A program made the translations under genes and the position numbers. This document shows positions 25,509 to 34,646 of a stretch of 64,000 nucleotides of DNA, piece after piece; position 1 is the first letter of the stretch, and every line of letters starts with the position of its first letter. The DNA comes from Streptomyces sp. T12 (GTDB lineage: Bacteria; Actinomycetota; Actinomycetes; Streptomycetales; Streptomycetaceae): assembly GCF_028736035.1 (NCBI RefSeq), contig NZ_CP117866.1, positions 5,704,001 through 5,768,000 on the forward strand. Direction: 5' to 3'. The notes beneath the pieces were generated by a model. That model was not told where the DNA came from and ran no database searches. It saw only the letters and a program-made list of their open reading frames with translations.

Positions 25509-26768
25509 ATGCTCTTCCTGTACTGCGTCCTCGCGGCGTGCTGCGTCGGCCTGCTCGTCGCAGGCATCGTCGAACAGCGCCGCCACGACGCGAATCTCGC
25601 CGCCATACCCACCCGAGTGCTGGTCAACGGCATTCGCGGCAAGTCCTCCATCACCCGGCTGTGCGCGGGCGCGCTGCGCGGCAGCGGCCTGGTGACCGTC
25701 GCCAAGACCACGGGCACCGCGGCCCGGTTCATCCACCCCGATGCCACCGAGGAGCCGGTCTACCGCAAGTTCGGCATCGCCAACGTCGTGGAGCAGATCG
25801 GCATCGTCCGGCGGGCCGCCGGCTACCGGCCCGATGTCCTGGTCATGGAGTGCATGGCCGTCATGCCGGCACTCCAGGAGATCAACCAGTCCAAGCTGAT
25901 CCGCTCCACCATCGGCGTGCTGTGCAACGTCCGCGAGGACCATCTCGCCGAGATGGGCCCGACGCTGGACGACGTGGCCCGCTCCCTGTGCCGGTCCCTG
26001 CCGGAGGGCGGCGTCTGTGTCACCGCCGAGAAGGAGCGCTTCCACATCCTTCAGGAGGAGGCCGACGCCCGGAACTGCGAGCTGGTCTACGCCGACCCGG
26101 AAACCGTCACCGACGAGGAACTGCGCGGCTTCAGCTGGTTCACCTTCAAGGAGAACGTCGCCATCGCACTCGCGGTCGCCGAACTGCTCGGCGTCGACCG
26201 CGCGACCGCGCTGAAGGGAATGTACGAGGCGCCACCGGACCCGGGTGTGCTGTCCGTCGAGCGGTACCGCACCCCTGACGGAAAGCGGCTGGGCTTCGCG
26301 AACGTCTTCGCCGCCAACGACCCCGAGTCGACGCTGATGAACATCAACCAGCTGCTCGAACTGGGCGCGATCCACCGTCCGTTGCACGTCGTCATCAACT
26401 GCCGTCCCGACCGTGTGGAGCGCAACGGGCAGATGGGCGCGCTCATCCCCCAGCTCGACCCGGAGACGGTGTTCCTCATCGGCCACCCCACCAAGTCGGC
26501 CGCCGACGCCATACCCGCCCACTGGACCGGGAACGTCGTCGATCTCGGCGGCGACCGCCGCGACCCCGACCGGCTCACCACCGATCTGCTGGCTCACCTG
26601 GGGCCGGACTCCTCGCTCGTCGCCATCGGCAACATCCACGGCCAGGGCGAACTCTTCCTGGAGCGGCTCGCGGCACTCGCACCCGACCACCTCGACCCCG
26701 CCGACCCGAGCGACGCCCTCACATCGCCCGGCGCCCACCACAACTCCTCCCACGGAGCATCCCGTTGA
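25509..26768 (+). CDS. pgsB: Poly-gamma-glutamate synthase ligase PgsB/CapB
   Basis: 419 residues. An N-terminal membrane anchor (~1-20) precedes a Mur-ligase-like ATP-grasping domain: NGIRGKSSITR is the P-loop, followed by KTTGTAARFI, VMECMAVMPALQ and LCNVREDHLAEMG, all characteristic of PgsB/CapB. The enzyme activates the gamma-carboxyl of the chain and adds glutamate using ATP. It overlaps pgsC (TTGA). The last ~30 residues are a His/Ser/Asp-rich tail. No pgsA/capA is adjacent. Confidence 0.93.
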   Translation: MLFLYCVLAACCVGLLVAGIVEQRRHDANLAAIPTRVLVNGIRGKSSITRLCAGALRGSGLVTVAKTTGTAARFIHPDATEEPVYRKFGIANVVEQIGIVRRAAGYRPDVLVMECMAVMPALQEINQSKLIRSTIGVLCNVREDHLAEMGPTLDDVARSLCRSLPEGGVCVTAEKERFHILQEEADARNCELVYADPETVTDEELRGFSWFTFKENVAIALAVAELLGVDRATALKGMYEAPPDPGVLSVERYRTPDGKRLGFANVFAANDPESTLMNINQLLELGAIHRPLHVVINCRPDRVERNGQMGALIPQLDPETVFLIGHPTKSAADAIPAHWTGNVVDLGGDRRDPDRLTTDLLAHLGPDSSLVAIGNIHGQGELFLERLAALAPDHLDPADPSDALTSPGAHHNSSHGASR

Positions 26769-27247
26769 TCCCCGCAGTAGTCACCCCGCAGATCGCCGCG
26801 ATCGGCATCGCCCTCGGTCTGGTCTTCTCCCTCCTGTGCTACCTGACCACGAACCTCTCACCGGGCGGCATGATCACCCCCGGCTGGCTCGCCCTCACCC
26901 TCGTCGACGATCTGCGGCGCGCCGCCATGGTCGCGGCCGTGGCAGGCCTGACCTACCTGCTGACCAAGCTGCTGCAGCGCTTCGTCATCCTCTACGGCAA
27001 GCGGCTGTTCGCCGCCGTCGTGCTCACCGGTGTCCTGCTCCAGGCCGGGCTCTCCCTGTTGCTCCAACAGCAGTTCCCGCTGCTGTTCGCCCATCAGGCC
27101 CTCGGGTTCATCGTCCCCGGTCTCATCGCCTACCAGCTCGAGAGGCAGCCCAAGACAGCGACGGTCCTCTCCACCGGCGCGGTCACCTTCGCCACCTACG
27201 TGATCTTGGTTTCCGGGCTGCTGCTGGGCGCCCTGCCCACGAAATGA
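26765..27247 (+). CDS. pgsC: Poly-gamma-glutamate synthesis membrane subunit PgsC/CapC
   Basis: 160 residues from TTG overlapping the pgsB stop, with GGAG upstream. Five membrane segments and the family-typical TTNLSPGGMITPGWLAL, LYGKRLFA, and GFIVPGLIAYQLERQ. PgsC forms the membrane part of the synthase with PgsB. Followed after 58 bp by the NlpC/P60-like gene. Confidence 0.92.
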   Translation: MIPAVVTPQIAAIGIALGLVFSLLCYLTTNLSPGGMITPGWLALTLVDDLRRAAMVAAVAGLTYLLTKLLQRFVILYGKRLFAAVVLTGVLLQAGLSLLLQQQFPLLFAHQALGFIVPGLIAYQLERQPKTATVLSTGAVTFATYVILVSGLLLGALPTK

Positions 27248-27305
27248 GCCGCCCCCGCACCGACCTGCGGCGCCATCTCCCCTTCCCCCCCATCGGAGTT
27301 GACCA

Positions 27306-28421
27306 GTGAAACGCCTCCTGCCCAGAATCCGTAGGTTCTCCCTGACCAGGAACACGGTCCTGTTCCTGGTGACAGCCGTTCTGCTCGCGGCGAGCTGCGA
27401 GCTGTCCCTGCAGCTCAAGCACCGTACTGACAAACCGGATACCTCACCGGCAACACAGACATCAAGGGCATCACAGGCATCGCAAGCATCACTGGGTGAC
27501 GGAATCCGGGTCAGGAGCGGCCCGCTGCACTTCGAGCGGATCGGCAACCCCGCCCGCACGGTGGCACGCGACCCGCGCGGCACCGTCGTCGCCACGTTCA
27601 CCGACGGCGCCCGTACGGCCGTACTGACCGGGCCCAGCAGGACCTTCGCGGAGCCGCGTACGACGGATGCCAAGGTCGTCACCAAGAGCTGGGTGCGGTT
27701 GCTGCCCAAGCCCTGGGCCCGAGGCGCGGAGCGGAGCGGCTGGTTCAGGACCTGGCTCAGGTCCCGGCTCGGCAGCCGCGACCCCGACATCCTCGCCACG
27801 GCCTTCGACTACGTCGCCGGTGCCCCGGCCCGGACGACGGCAGCGGGAGTCAAATACAGCGGTGCCGCCCGCTACACACCCGACACCACCAGCGGCTCCG
27901 GGCGTGCTGCGCAAGGGAAGCCGAAGCCGCGCACGGGCTCGGACTTCTACGACTACCTGGGCATCCCCTGGACCTTCCCCGACGCGGTCACCCGCCGCCC
28001 CGAGAAGGACCGCGCGCGCTCCGTCGACAGCTCCGGCTATGTCCGGCTGGTGTACGGATACCGCGCCAAGTTCCCGCTGAGCAGCCGGGACAGCGCGGCG
28101 GGCAGCGGGCTGCAGCGGACCCCCGACGCGATCGCCCACGGGCGGCTCGGCGTACCCGTCATCCCCCTCACCGACCGCCGCCCCGCCGTCATCCAGCAGC
28201 TCCAGCCCGGCGACCTGGTCTTCTTCAGAACACGGGAGCTGCCCGGCAAACGGATCGGCCACATCGGTGTCTACCTCGGCCTGGACACCGCCGACCACCC
28301 GCGCTTCATCTCCAGCCGGAAGAACGCGGGCGGCCCCACCATGGGTGACAAGGGCGGCACCTCACGGCTCGACGGCGACGGCTACTACGCCCAGGGGCTG
28401 CGCGGGGCCCGGCGCCTCTGA
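27306..28421 (+). CDS. Exported NlpC/P60-like protein with Ser at the nucleophile position, in the pgs operon
   Basis: 371 residues from GTG with GGAG upstream. A signal or anchor segment covers ~14-32 and includes a Cys31 in LLAASCELS (possible lipobox). The C-terminal NlpC/P60-like domain (~212-371) keeps the fold marks: VDSSGYVRLVYGYR, QPGDLVFF and GKRIGHIGVYLG (His309). The residue normally Cys in DCSG is Ser242. NlpC/P60 enzymes include gamma-glutamyl hydrolases such as PgdS, so a polymer-cleaving, anchoring or binding role is plausible. Whether Ser242 is active is unknown. Confidence 0.8.
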   Translation: MKRLLPRIRRFSLTRNTVLFLVTAVLLAASCELSLQLKHRTDKPDTSPATQTSRASQASQASLGDGIRVRSGPLHFERIGNPARTVARDPRGTVVATFTDGARTAVLTGPSRTFAEPRTTDAKVVTKSWVRLLPKPWARGAERSGWFRTWLRSRLGSRDPDILATAFDYVAGAPARTTAAGVKYSGAARYTPDTTSGSGRAAQGKPKPRTGSDFYDYLGIPWTFPDAVTRRPEKDRARSVDSSGYVRLVYGYRAKFPLSSRDSAAGSGLQRTPDAIAHGRLGVPVIPLTDRRPAVIQQLQPGDLVFFRTRELPGKRIGHIGVYLGLDTADHPRFISSRKNAGGPTMGDKGGTSRLDGDGYYAQGLRGARRL

Positions 28422-28428
28422 CGGCGCT

Positions 28429-28463
28429 CCGCCCGGGCCGACGCCGGCCTGTCGGCGGGGCGG
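28429..28463 (+). terminator. Imperfect hairpin after the pgs operon
   Basis: CCGCCCGGGCCGAC pairs with GTCGGCGGGGCGG with one bulge, 8 bp after the stop of the last pgs-operon gene. Confidence 0.45.
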
Positions 28464-28548
28464 ATCCCGCTGATCGGCGGAGTGACTTGCGGTGAGCGGT
28501 GCGCTGGGATGAGAAGGGCGACGGTTCCGAGTTCTGAAGCGGATTCAC

Positions 28549-29844
28549 ATGATCTTTGTCCTGATTGTGATCACCACGGTGGTGGCCGGGTGGTCGCTGG
28601 TCGCCGGCCGGCTGGAGCAACGGCATGTGCGGGCTCCTCTGGTGCTGGTGCTCGCGGGCGTGGTCACGGGGGTGTTCACCCACAGTCATATCGCTGTCAC
28701 CCTGAACTCCCAGGTCGCTCAGCATGTGGCCGAGGTCATCCTGGCCGTCCTGCTGTTCGTCGACGCCACCGAGCTGCCGGGCGGGCGACTGTTCGGCAAC
28801 GACCCCGGCTCCGCCGCGCGGGCCCTGCTGGTGGCCCTGCCGCTGAGCCTGATCACGATGGTCCTGCTGGGAACGCTGCTGTTGCCCGGACTGCCGGTCG
28901 CGCTGCTGCTGCTCATCGCGTGCATCGTCGTCCCGACCGACTTCGCTCCGGCCGAGACGCTGGTCCGCGACCGGCGTATCCCGTCGAGGGTGCGCAGCGT
29001 GCTCAACGTGGAGAGCGGCTACAACGACGGCATCGTGTCGCCCCTCTTCCTGTTCGCCCTGATCCTCGTCGGCACCAACTCCGTCACCCGAACGCCCATG
29101 CAGGCCCTCGGCACGGCCGTGCCGTTCGCGCTGAAGGCCCTCGTGGCCGGCTTCGTGGTGGGGGCGCTGGTGGCGTGGCTGATCAATCTGGCCGACCGCG
29201 CCGAGTGGATGACGGAGCAGTCCCGGCGGATCGTCGTGCTGGTCACACCGCTGCTCGCCTACACCGTGACCACGGCGATGGACGGCAACGGTTTCGTGGC
29301 CTCGTTCGTGTGCGGGATCGCCTTCCGCTACATCAGGCAGGCACCGGTCCGCCGACGGGGCGCTTCGGCTCCCCACGCCTCGGACTTCCAGCTCATCGAG
29401 GACACCAACTCGATGATGACGATGTGCATGTGGTTCTTCTTCGGCAACGCCGTGGTGCTCGCCGTGGGGGAGGGCGTCCACTGGCCCACCGTCGTGCTCT
29501 GCGTCGCCGCGCTCACCGTCGTGCGCATCCTTCCGATCATGCTCGCCTTCCTCGGCTCGACGTTCACCTGGCGAGAACGGCTCATGGTCGGCGCGCTCGG
29601 ACCACGCGGCACCACCTCCATCGTGTTCGGCCTGCTCGCGTTCAACGCTCTGCCGGACGGGCGGTACGCCGACACCGCCCTGTACGCCATGACCCTGGTG
29701 GTGCTCGGCAGCGTTCTGCTCCACGGCGGCGGCTCGGTGGTCATCGCCCGGTCCCTGACCGGCCCGCCCCCGTCGGCTGCCGGCGGCCCCGGCTCCCCGG
29801 GGACCGACGAGCCGGACTCACGGGTCGTCGCCATGCAGGGTTGA
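28549..29844 (+). CDS. CPA1-family Na+(K+)/H+ antiporter
   Basis: 431 residues with about twelve membrane segments. CIVVPTDFAPAETL and SVLNVESGYNDGIVSP match the two ion-binding helices of CPA1 exchangers (PTD...E-x-x-x-NDG). The C-terminal tail is short, so there is no regulatory TrkA/UspA domain. Polyglutamate is polyanionic, and an antiporter beside a pgs operon could balance cations at the surface; this link is inference from position. Confidence 0.86.
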   Translation: MIFVLIVITTVVAGWSLVAGRLEQRHVRAPLVLVLAGVVTGVFTHSHIAVTLNSQVAQHVAEVILAVLLFVDATELPGGRLFGNDPGSAARALLVALPLSLITMVLLGTLLLPGLPVALLLLIACIVVPTDFAPAETLVRDRRIPSRVRSVLNVESGYNDGIVSPLFLFALILVGTNSVTRTPMQALGTAVPFALKALVAGFVVGALVAWLINLADRAEWMTEQSRRIVVLVTPLLAYTVTTAMDGNGFVASFVCGIAFRYIRQAPVRRRGASAPHASDFQLIEDTNSMMTMCMWFFFGNAVVLAVGEGVHWPTVVLCVAALTVVRILPIMLAFLGSTFTWRERLMVGALGPRGTTSIVFGLLAFNALPDGRYADTALYAMTLVVLGSVLLHGGGSVVIARSLTGPPPSAAGGPGSPGTDEPDSRVVAMQG

Positions 29845-29947
29845 TGTGCCCCTCCTACCTCAGGCCGGTCTTCTCCAGCCACTCGGCGGGGGAGGGCCCG
29901 ACAGCCGCCGGATGTGCGGCGAGCGGCCGGGCGTCCAGGCTGAAGGC

Positions 29948-30130
29948 ATGACACAGCACGTTCGTGACAAGGAGCCCGAGACCGCCGTCGAGCCTGGCAG
30001 AGGCCGGTTGCTGGAACTTCTCTGCCTGACGCTGATGGCGGGCGCCGGTGTCCTGTTCGTCGTCCGTCCTGAGTTCTACGAAGCAGGGGTGCACCTCTTC
30101 GCCTCGCGGGCGGCCTCACTGGTCCACTGA
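29948..30130 (+). CDS. Small single-span membrane protein
   Basis: 60 residues from ATG at 29948: a charged N-terminus, one membrane segment (LLELLCLTLMAGAGVLFVV, ~20-39) and a short C-terminus. No family recognised. It follows the antiporter by about 100 bp in the same direction. It could be an accessory subunit or a spurious frame. Confidence 0.45.
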   Translation: MTQHVRDKEPETAVEPGRGRLLELLCLTLMAGAGVLFVVRPEFYEAGVHLFASRAASLVH

Positions 30131-30283
30131 GCCTGCGATCGCACATCTCTTTGGCGGGCGTTGCTGACGGGCGGCCTCTCTCTGGCCGTCGTACGCCTGA
30201 TCTCCGCGCCCCAAGGCCCCCGGCGGGCCGATGCCCGTAACCGCTGACGCGGTGCGCGGCCGAACACATAGGAAAGGAACCCT

Positions 30284-32089
30284 GTGAACACCGCATCCGC
30301 CCCGGAGGCGACGGGTGCCGAGTCCCTGCGCGCCCGCGAGACGCTCAAAGCGCTGTACGGGTACGTCCGTCCGCACCGGTGGGCCGTCGCGCTCGGTCTG
30401 CTGTGCGCGCTGGCCGGGGCCGCCGGCGGGCTGCTGCAGCCGCTGGCGACGAAGACGCTGGTCGACCGGCTCTCGTCCGGTGGCACGATCGGCACCGTCC
30501 TGCTGGCGATGACCGTTCTGGTCCTGCTGAGCATGGTGGCCGAGGCGTTCGGTGCCTATGTGCTGGAACGGACGGCGGAGTCGGTGGTGCTCGCCGCCCG
30601 CCGCAGCCTCATCGGACGGTTGCTGCGGCTGCGCCTCGCGGAGGTGGACCGGATGCAGCCGGGCGATCTGATGTCGCGGGTGACCTCCGACACCACGCTG
30701 TTGCGGGCGGTCAGTACCCAGGCGGTGGTCTCCGCGGCGACGGGGGCGGTGACACTGGTCGCGGCGGTCGTGGTGATGGCGTTCCTCGATGCCGTCCTTC
30801 TGGGCGTCACGCTCGGCGTGGTCGCGGTCGTCGGTGTGGGTGCCGTGCTGGTGATGCCGAAGATCGGGCAGGCCGCCGAGCGTGCGCAGGCGGCTGTCGG
30901 GGAGATGTCCACGGGCCTGGAGCGGGTCTTCGGCGCGTTCCGTACGGTGAAGGCGTCCGGCGCCGAGGAGCGGGAGACCGCTCGCGTCGAGGCGGCGGCA
31001 CGCAGGGCGTGGCGCCACGGCGTGCGCAGCGCGAAGTGGGAGGCCGTGCTGGGCTCGGCGGACAACCTCGCCGTCGAGCTGGCGTTCCTCGCGGTACTCG
31101 CCGTCGGCGGGGCGCGGGTGGCGTCCGGCGACATGCCCGTTTCCACGCTGATCGCGTTCCTGCTGTACCTCTTCTACCTGATGGAGCCGGTGTACAAGCT
31201 GGTCGAGGCAGCGTCCCACTACCAGGAGGGCGCGGCCGCGATCGCCCGTATCGCGCAGGTGGACGACCTGGCGACAGAGAAGCAGGACCGGCACCGGTCG
31301 GTGCGGCCCGCGGCGACCCCGGCGGTGCGGCCGCGTCCGGCGTCGGTTCGCTTCGAGGAGGTGTCCTTCCGGTACGGGCCCCGGCTGCCGGACATCCACC
31401 AGCGGGTGGACTTCGAGGTGCCGGGAGGCGGGATGACGGCGTTCGTCGGCCCCTCGGGCGCGGGCAAGTCGACGGTCTTCGCGCTCGTCGAGCGGTTCTA
31501 CGAAGCGACCGGCGGCCGTGTCCTGGTCGACGGCAAGGACGTGACCAAGTGGCCGCTGCCCGAGCTGCGGTCCGTCATCGGGTACGTCGAGCAGGACGCG
31601 CCGGTGCTGGCCGGCACGCTGCGGGAGAACCTGGTCTTCGCCGCGCCCGGCGCGACCGACGACGACATACGCGCGGTCCTCGCCCGAACCAGGCTCGACG
31701 CCCTCGTCGAGCGCCTCCCGCACGGCCTGGACACCCCGGTCGGGCACCGCGGCACGAAACTGTCCGGTGGCGAGCGCCAGCGCGTCGCGATCGCCCGCGC
31801 GCTGCTGCGCAGGCCCCGGCTGCTGCTCCTTGACGAGGCGACCTCGCAGCTCGACGCCGTCAACGAGCTGGCACTGCGGGACGTCATCGCCGAGACGGCA
31901 CGCGAGACGACCGTGCTGGTGGTGGCCCACCGCCTGTCGACGGTCACGGACGCCGACCGCATCGTCGTCATGGACGCGGGCACGGTCCGCGCGGTCGGCA
32001 CTCATGAGGAACTGGTGGCCAAGGACGAGCTGTACGCGCAGCTCGCGGCGACGCAGCTCCTGACCACGGCGGGACGCCCCCGCGACTGA
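30284..32089 (+). CDS. ABC half-exporter (fused membrane and ATPase domains)
   Basis: 601 residues from GTG with AAAGGAA upstream. Six membrane segments lie in ~35-310. The nucleotide-binding domain (~345-590) has Walker A GPSGAGKST, Q-loop VEQDAPVLAGT, signature LSGGERQRVA, Walker B LLLLDEATS and a switch His in VVAHRLSTV. All catalytic residues are present, so it would work as a homodimer. No partner gene and no substrate clue beyond the surface-polymer neighbourhood. Confidence 0.9.
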   Translation: MNTASAPEATGAESLRARETLKALYGYVRPHRWAVALGLLCALAGAAGGLLQPLATKTLVDRLSSGGTIGTVLLAMTVLVLLSMVAEAFGAYVLERTAESVVLAARRSLIGRLLRLRLAEVDRMQPGDLMSRVTSDTTLLRAVSTQAVVSAATGAVTLVAAVVVMAFLDAVLLGVTLGVVAVVGVGAVLVMPKIGQAAERAQAAVGEMSTGLERVFGAFRTVKASGAEERETARVEAAARRAWRHGVRSAKWEAVLGSADNLAVELAFLAVLAVGGARVASGDMPVSTLIAFLLYLFYLMEPVYKLVEAASHYQEGAAAIARIAQVDDLATEKQDRHRSVRPAATPAVRPRPASVRFEEVSFRYGPRLPDIHQRVDFEVPGGGMTAFVGPSGAGKSTVFALVERFYEATGGRVLVDGKDVTKWPLPELRSVIGYVEQDAPVLAGTLRENLVFAAPGATDDDIRAVLARTRLDALVERLPHGLDTPVGHRGTKLSGGERQRVAIARALLRRPRLLLLDEATSQLDAVNELALRDVIAETARETTVLVVAHRLSTVTDADRIVVMDAGTVRAVGTHEELVAKDELYAQLAATQLLTTAGRPRD

Positions 32090-32262
32090 GACGGGCCTGA
32101 CCATGGGCTCGCCGGTGTCGTCGGTCGTACCGGGTGGCGGGATGGTGGCGTCGGGCATCTGCCGGATACGCCGTGCTGTACCGCCACGGCCGGTTCCTCG
32201 ACGTTCTGCTCGCCGACAGCCCCGCGACCCGGACGAGCCCGTCGAGCACATCGCCGGCCTCA

Positions 32263-32442
32263 GAGCCTGTGTCATATCCCCGGCCGGGCGCGCGGCGCCT
32301 GGCACGCACTCCCCCAGAGGGGGGACCCCCAGCCGCGTTGCCGAACCGCCCACGTGGCTCCGCCACGAGGGCGCTCCGGCGCCTTGCGATCGCACGCACC
32401 AGACGCCGCGCGCTGATCCGACCGGAGATATGACACAGGCTC
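32263..32442. mobile_element. 180-bp MITE-like element with 21-bp terminal inverted repeats and TCA duplication
   Basis: Ends begin GAGCCTGTGTCATATC and are inverted copies with one mismatch over 21 bp. The imperfect inverted repeat continues to about 48 bp per side (GCGCGCGGCG...TGG...CGCAC). TCA flanks both ends (32260-32262 and 32443-32445), a 3-bp target duplication of the type made by some IS5-family members. No coding capacity, so it would be mobilised in trans. The centre contains CTCCCCCAGAGGGGGGACC, a palindromic unit also seen in the PaoC-like gene. Confidence 0.75.
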
Positions 32443-32636
32443 TCAGGGTGGAGTACACCCTCGGGCGAAGGGGATCGTGCGCGCGGTGCACCGTGCGCCA
32501 GGCGCGAGCCGACGCACACGTACGCCACGTCGTGATCAACGCTCCCTGCGCGCCTGCCAGTACTGACGATCGCCCCCGGGCCGCGCCGGCACCCTGCCCA
32601 CGCATGTCCCCGACATCAGTCGGTCAAGAACAACAG

Positions 32637-32673
32637 CCGAAGCCCGCAGGGGCGATCCCCCTGCGGGCTTCGG
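32637..32673 (-). terminator. Strong hairpin terminator
   Basis: Perfect 16-bp arms (CCGAAGCCCGCAGGGG and its complement) and a 5-nt loop, 53 bp past the stop of DUF418 protein B. Confidence 0.8.
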
Positions 32674-32725
32674 CAGACCGTTCAGGCCGGGATGGGGCAG
32701 GAAGCCGAGCCACCCCGGCCGGACC

Positions 32726-33976
32726 TCACCGGACGTACTTGGCGGGCTTGGTGGCGGTGTTGAGCACGTGCTCCAGAGGGCCGCGGCGGAAGAAGCGGGA
32801 CCAGACGGTGGCGAACACGATCGCCCCGAGGACGTACATGAGCAGCGGCACCCAGGACTGCTGGGTCCCTGTCCCGGCGGGCGTGGACAGCACGGACTGC
32901 GCGACGAAGTGGCCGACGTAGGCGGTCAGGGACATGGTGCCCACGGCGATGACCGGCTTCGCCAGGCGCCGCAGCCGCGGCAGGCGGTCCATCACCACCG
33001 TCGCGCCCACGATCACGAGGATCGCGACGCCCACGCTGCCGATGATGTCGAACGTGGTGCCGCTGTGCGGCCCGGCGGACAACAGATCCGAGAACGACAG
33101 CTGGGGCTTCATGGACCCACTGCCCATGGACGCCGACCCGGAGCCACTGGACGACGCCCCGTCCTCCGCCATGCTCCTCAACGCGTTCTTGCCCGCCAGC
33201 AGCAGGGACAAGCCGTAAGCCCCCACGACGAGGCCGGCGCCGATCGCCGCCAGGCGCCGCTGGACGGCGGCCGCCGACAGGTCCATGCGACCCAGCGCCA
33301 TGCCGGCGATCACGAACGGCATCCAGGTGAGCGCCGGGTAGAAACCGGTGAGCAGCAGATCGAGCACTCCCACCTCGCTGAGGTGGCGGAGCGGGTCGTA
33401 GGCGTTGATGCTCTGCTGGACGGATTCGCTCAGCCCCGTGGTCAGGACGAACGCCAGCTGCGGCATGACGAGCGCGAGCCCCGCCGCGATCATCGCGAGG
33501 GTCCCCGCGCTCAGTCGCACCAGGGGCAGGGCGAGGAGGAAGTAGACGCCGTAGAAGCCGAGGATGATCACGCCCCCGTACTCCATCGCCATCACGGTGC
33601 CCAGCGCCAGGAGGATCACGGCGCGGATCGCGATCCGGGCCTTCGCCTGCCGGCCCGCCAGGCCGGTCTTCGGCTCGAAGCGGCCCGCGATCAGCATCAG
33701 CGAGAACCCGGCGAGGGTGGCGAACAGGACCGACGAGTGGCCGTCCGCGATGTACCGGACCCAGCTGCCGACGCCGTGTGTGGCCGACAGCGGCGGGCCG
33801 ATGTGCACGACGTACATGCCGAACACCGCCAGCGCGCGGGCCAGGTCCACCCCGACCAGGCGTCCCATCGAGGGACCGCCGGGGGTCTGCCCGGCGGAGT
33901 CGGGCGAGGTTCGGGACCGTGCAGGCGCGCTCTCCTGCGGAGCCGGTGTCTCCTGGGGCGGCTGTATCTGTGTCAT
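32726..33976 (-). CDS. DUF418 multi-pass membrane protein B
   Basis: 416 residues, GAAGGA nine bases before the ATG. It is closely similar to protein A along its whole length: RLVGVDLARALAVFGMY, ATLAGFSLMLIAGRFEPKTG, VGVLDLLLTGFYPALTWM, FFRRGPLEHVLNTATKPAK. It differs in its hydrophilic N-terminus and a Gly/Ser insert (~265-285). The two genes are on opposite strands about 13 kb apart within the same block, so they represent an old duplication or two acquisitions. Confidence 0.85.
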   Translation of the reverse strand: MTQIQPPQETPAPQESAPARSRTSPDSAGQTPGGPSMGRLVGVDLARALAVFGMYVVHIGPPLSATHGVGSWVRYIADGHSSVLFATLAGFSLMLIAGRFEPKTGLAGRQAKARIAIRAVILLALGTVMAMEYGGVIILGFYGVYFLLALPLVRLSAGTLAMIAAGLALVMPQLAFVLTTGLSESVQQSINAYDPLRHLSEVGVLDLLLTGFYPALTWMPFVIAGMALGRMDLSAAAVQRRLAAIGAGLVVGAYGLSLLLAGKNALRSMAEDGASSSGSGSASMGSGSMKPQLSFSDLLSAGPHSGTTFDIIGSVGVAILVIVGATVVMDRLPRLRRLAKPVIAVGTMSLTAYVGHFVAQSVLSTPAGTGTQQSWVPLLMYVLGAIVFATVWSRFFRRGPLEHVLNTATKPAKYVR

Positions 33977-34118
33977 ACGGAAAATCCTTCGGTGCCGTCA
34001 GGAGGCGGACCATCCGGCAGGCTTCGGTAGCACCCCCGCCGACCGGCCGGGTCTGCCCCGCCGACCGGCGGAACAGCGCCGCGTCGGCCGTTCGGCGGGC
34101 CCCGGACGGCCAACTGCC

Positions 34119-34646
34119 CTACTTGATGAGGGCGTTGGCCACCACGACCGCCAGCCCGAGCAACGCGTCCACTGTGCCGATCTTCAAGGCGGAGCCCCAC
34201 GTGCGACCTGCGGCGCGGGCCGCGAGCAGGCCCCAGGCGAACAGCAGCACCACGTTCACGGCGAAGGCCACGTACTCGACGCCCTCCGAGGGCCACCACC
34301 CCCAGCCCGCGCCGAGCAGCAGGACCACTGTCGGCACCGTCGCCACCACCAACGGCCACTCGGCCAGCAACAGCCGCAACGCGGCGCGCACACCGTGATG
34401 GGTCCGGTCGCCGCGCAGGGCGATCAGATGTGCGTAACCGTGCGCCAAGGCCGATGCGGCGGCCGTGACCAGGAGCCACTGGGCGCTGCTGAACCGGTCG
34501 GCGGGCGCAGTCTCACCCTGCTCCGTCAGGGCGGCCACCATGGAGCTGGCCAGTACCGCCCCGTACACGCCCCCGAACAGCACATGGGGCCGCGCCGCAC
34601 AGCGGCGCAGAGCACGGACAGGCTGACGAAGGTACAACTCGGGCAT
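34119..34646 (-). CDS. Integral membrane protein, unknown function
   Basis: 175 residues from ATG at 34646. About five hydrophobic segments: HVLFGGVYGAVLASSMVAAL, QWLLVTAAASALAHGYAHLI, WPLVVATVPTVVLLL, VAFAVNVVLLFAWGLLA and a C-terminal helix. No family recognised. The long upstream extension of the open frame has poor coding character. It is divergent from the two-component genes. Confidence 0.65.
   Translation of the reverse strand: MPELYLRQPVRALRRCAARPHVLFGGVYGAVLASSMVAALTEQGETAPADRFSSAQWLLVTAAASALAHGYAHLIALRGDRTHHGVRAALRLLLAEWPLVVATVPTVVLLLGAGWGWWPSEGVEYVAFAVNVVLLFAWGLLAARAAGRTWGSALKIGTVDALLGLAVVVANALIK

Noticed and set aside
30116..32605. 829-codon minus-strand frame opposite the ABC exporter
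   Set aside because: Antisense shadow of the ABC gene; composition is Arg/His/Gln-rich with no domain.
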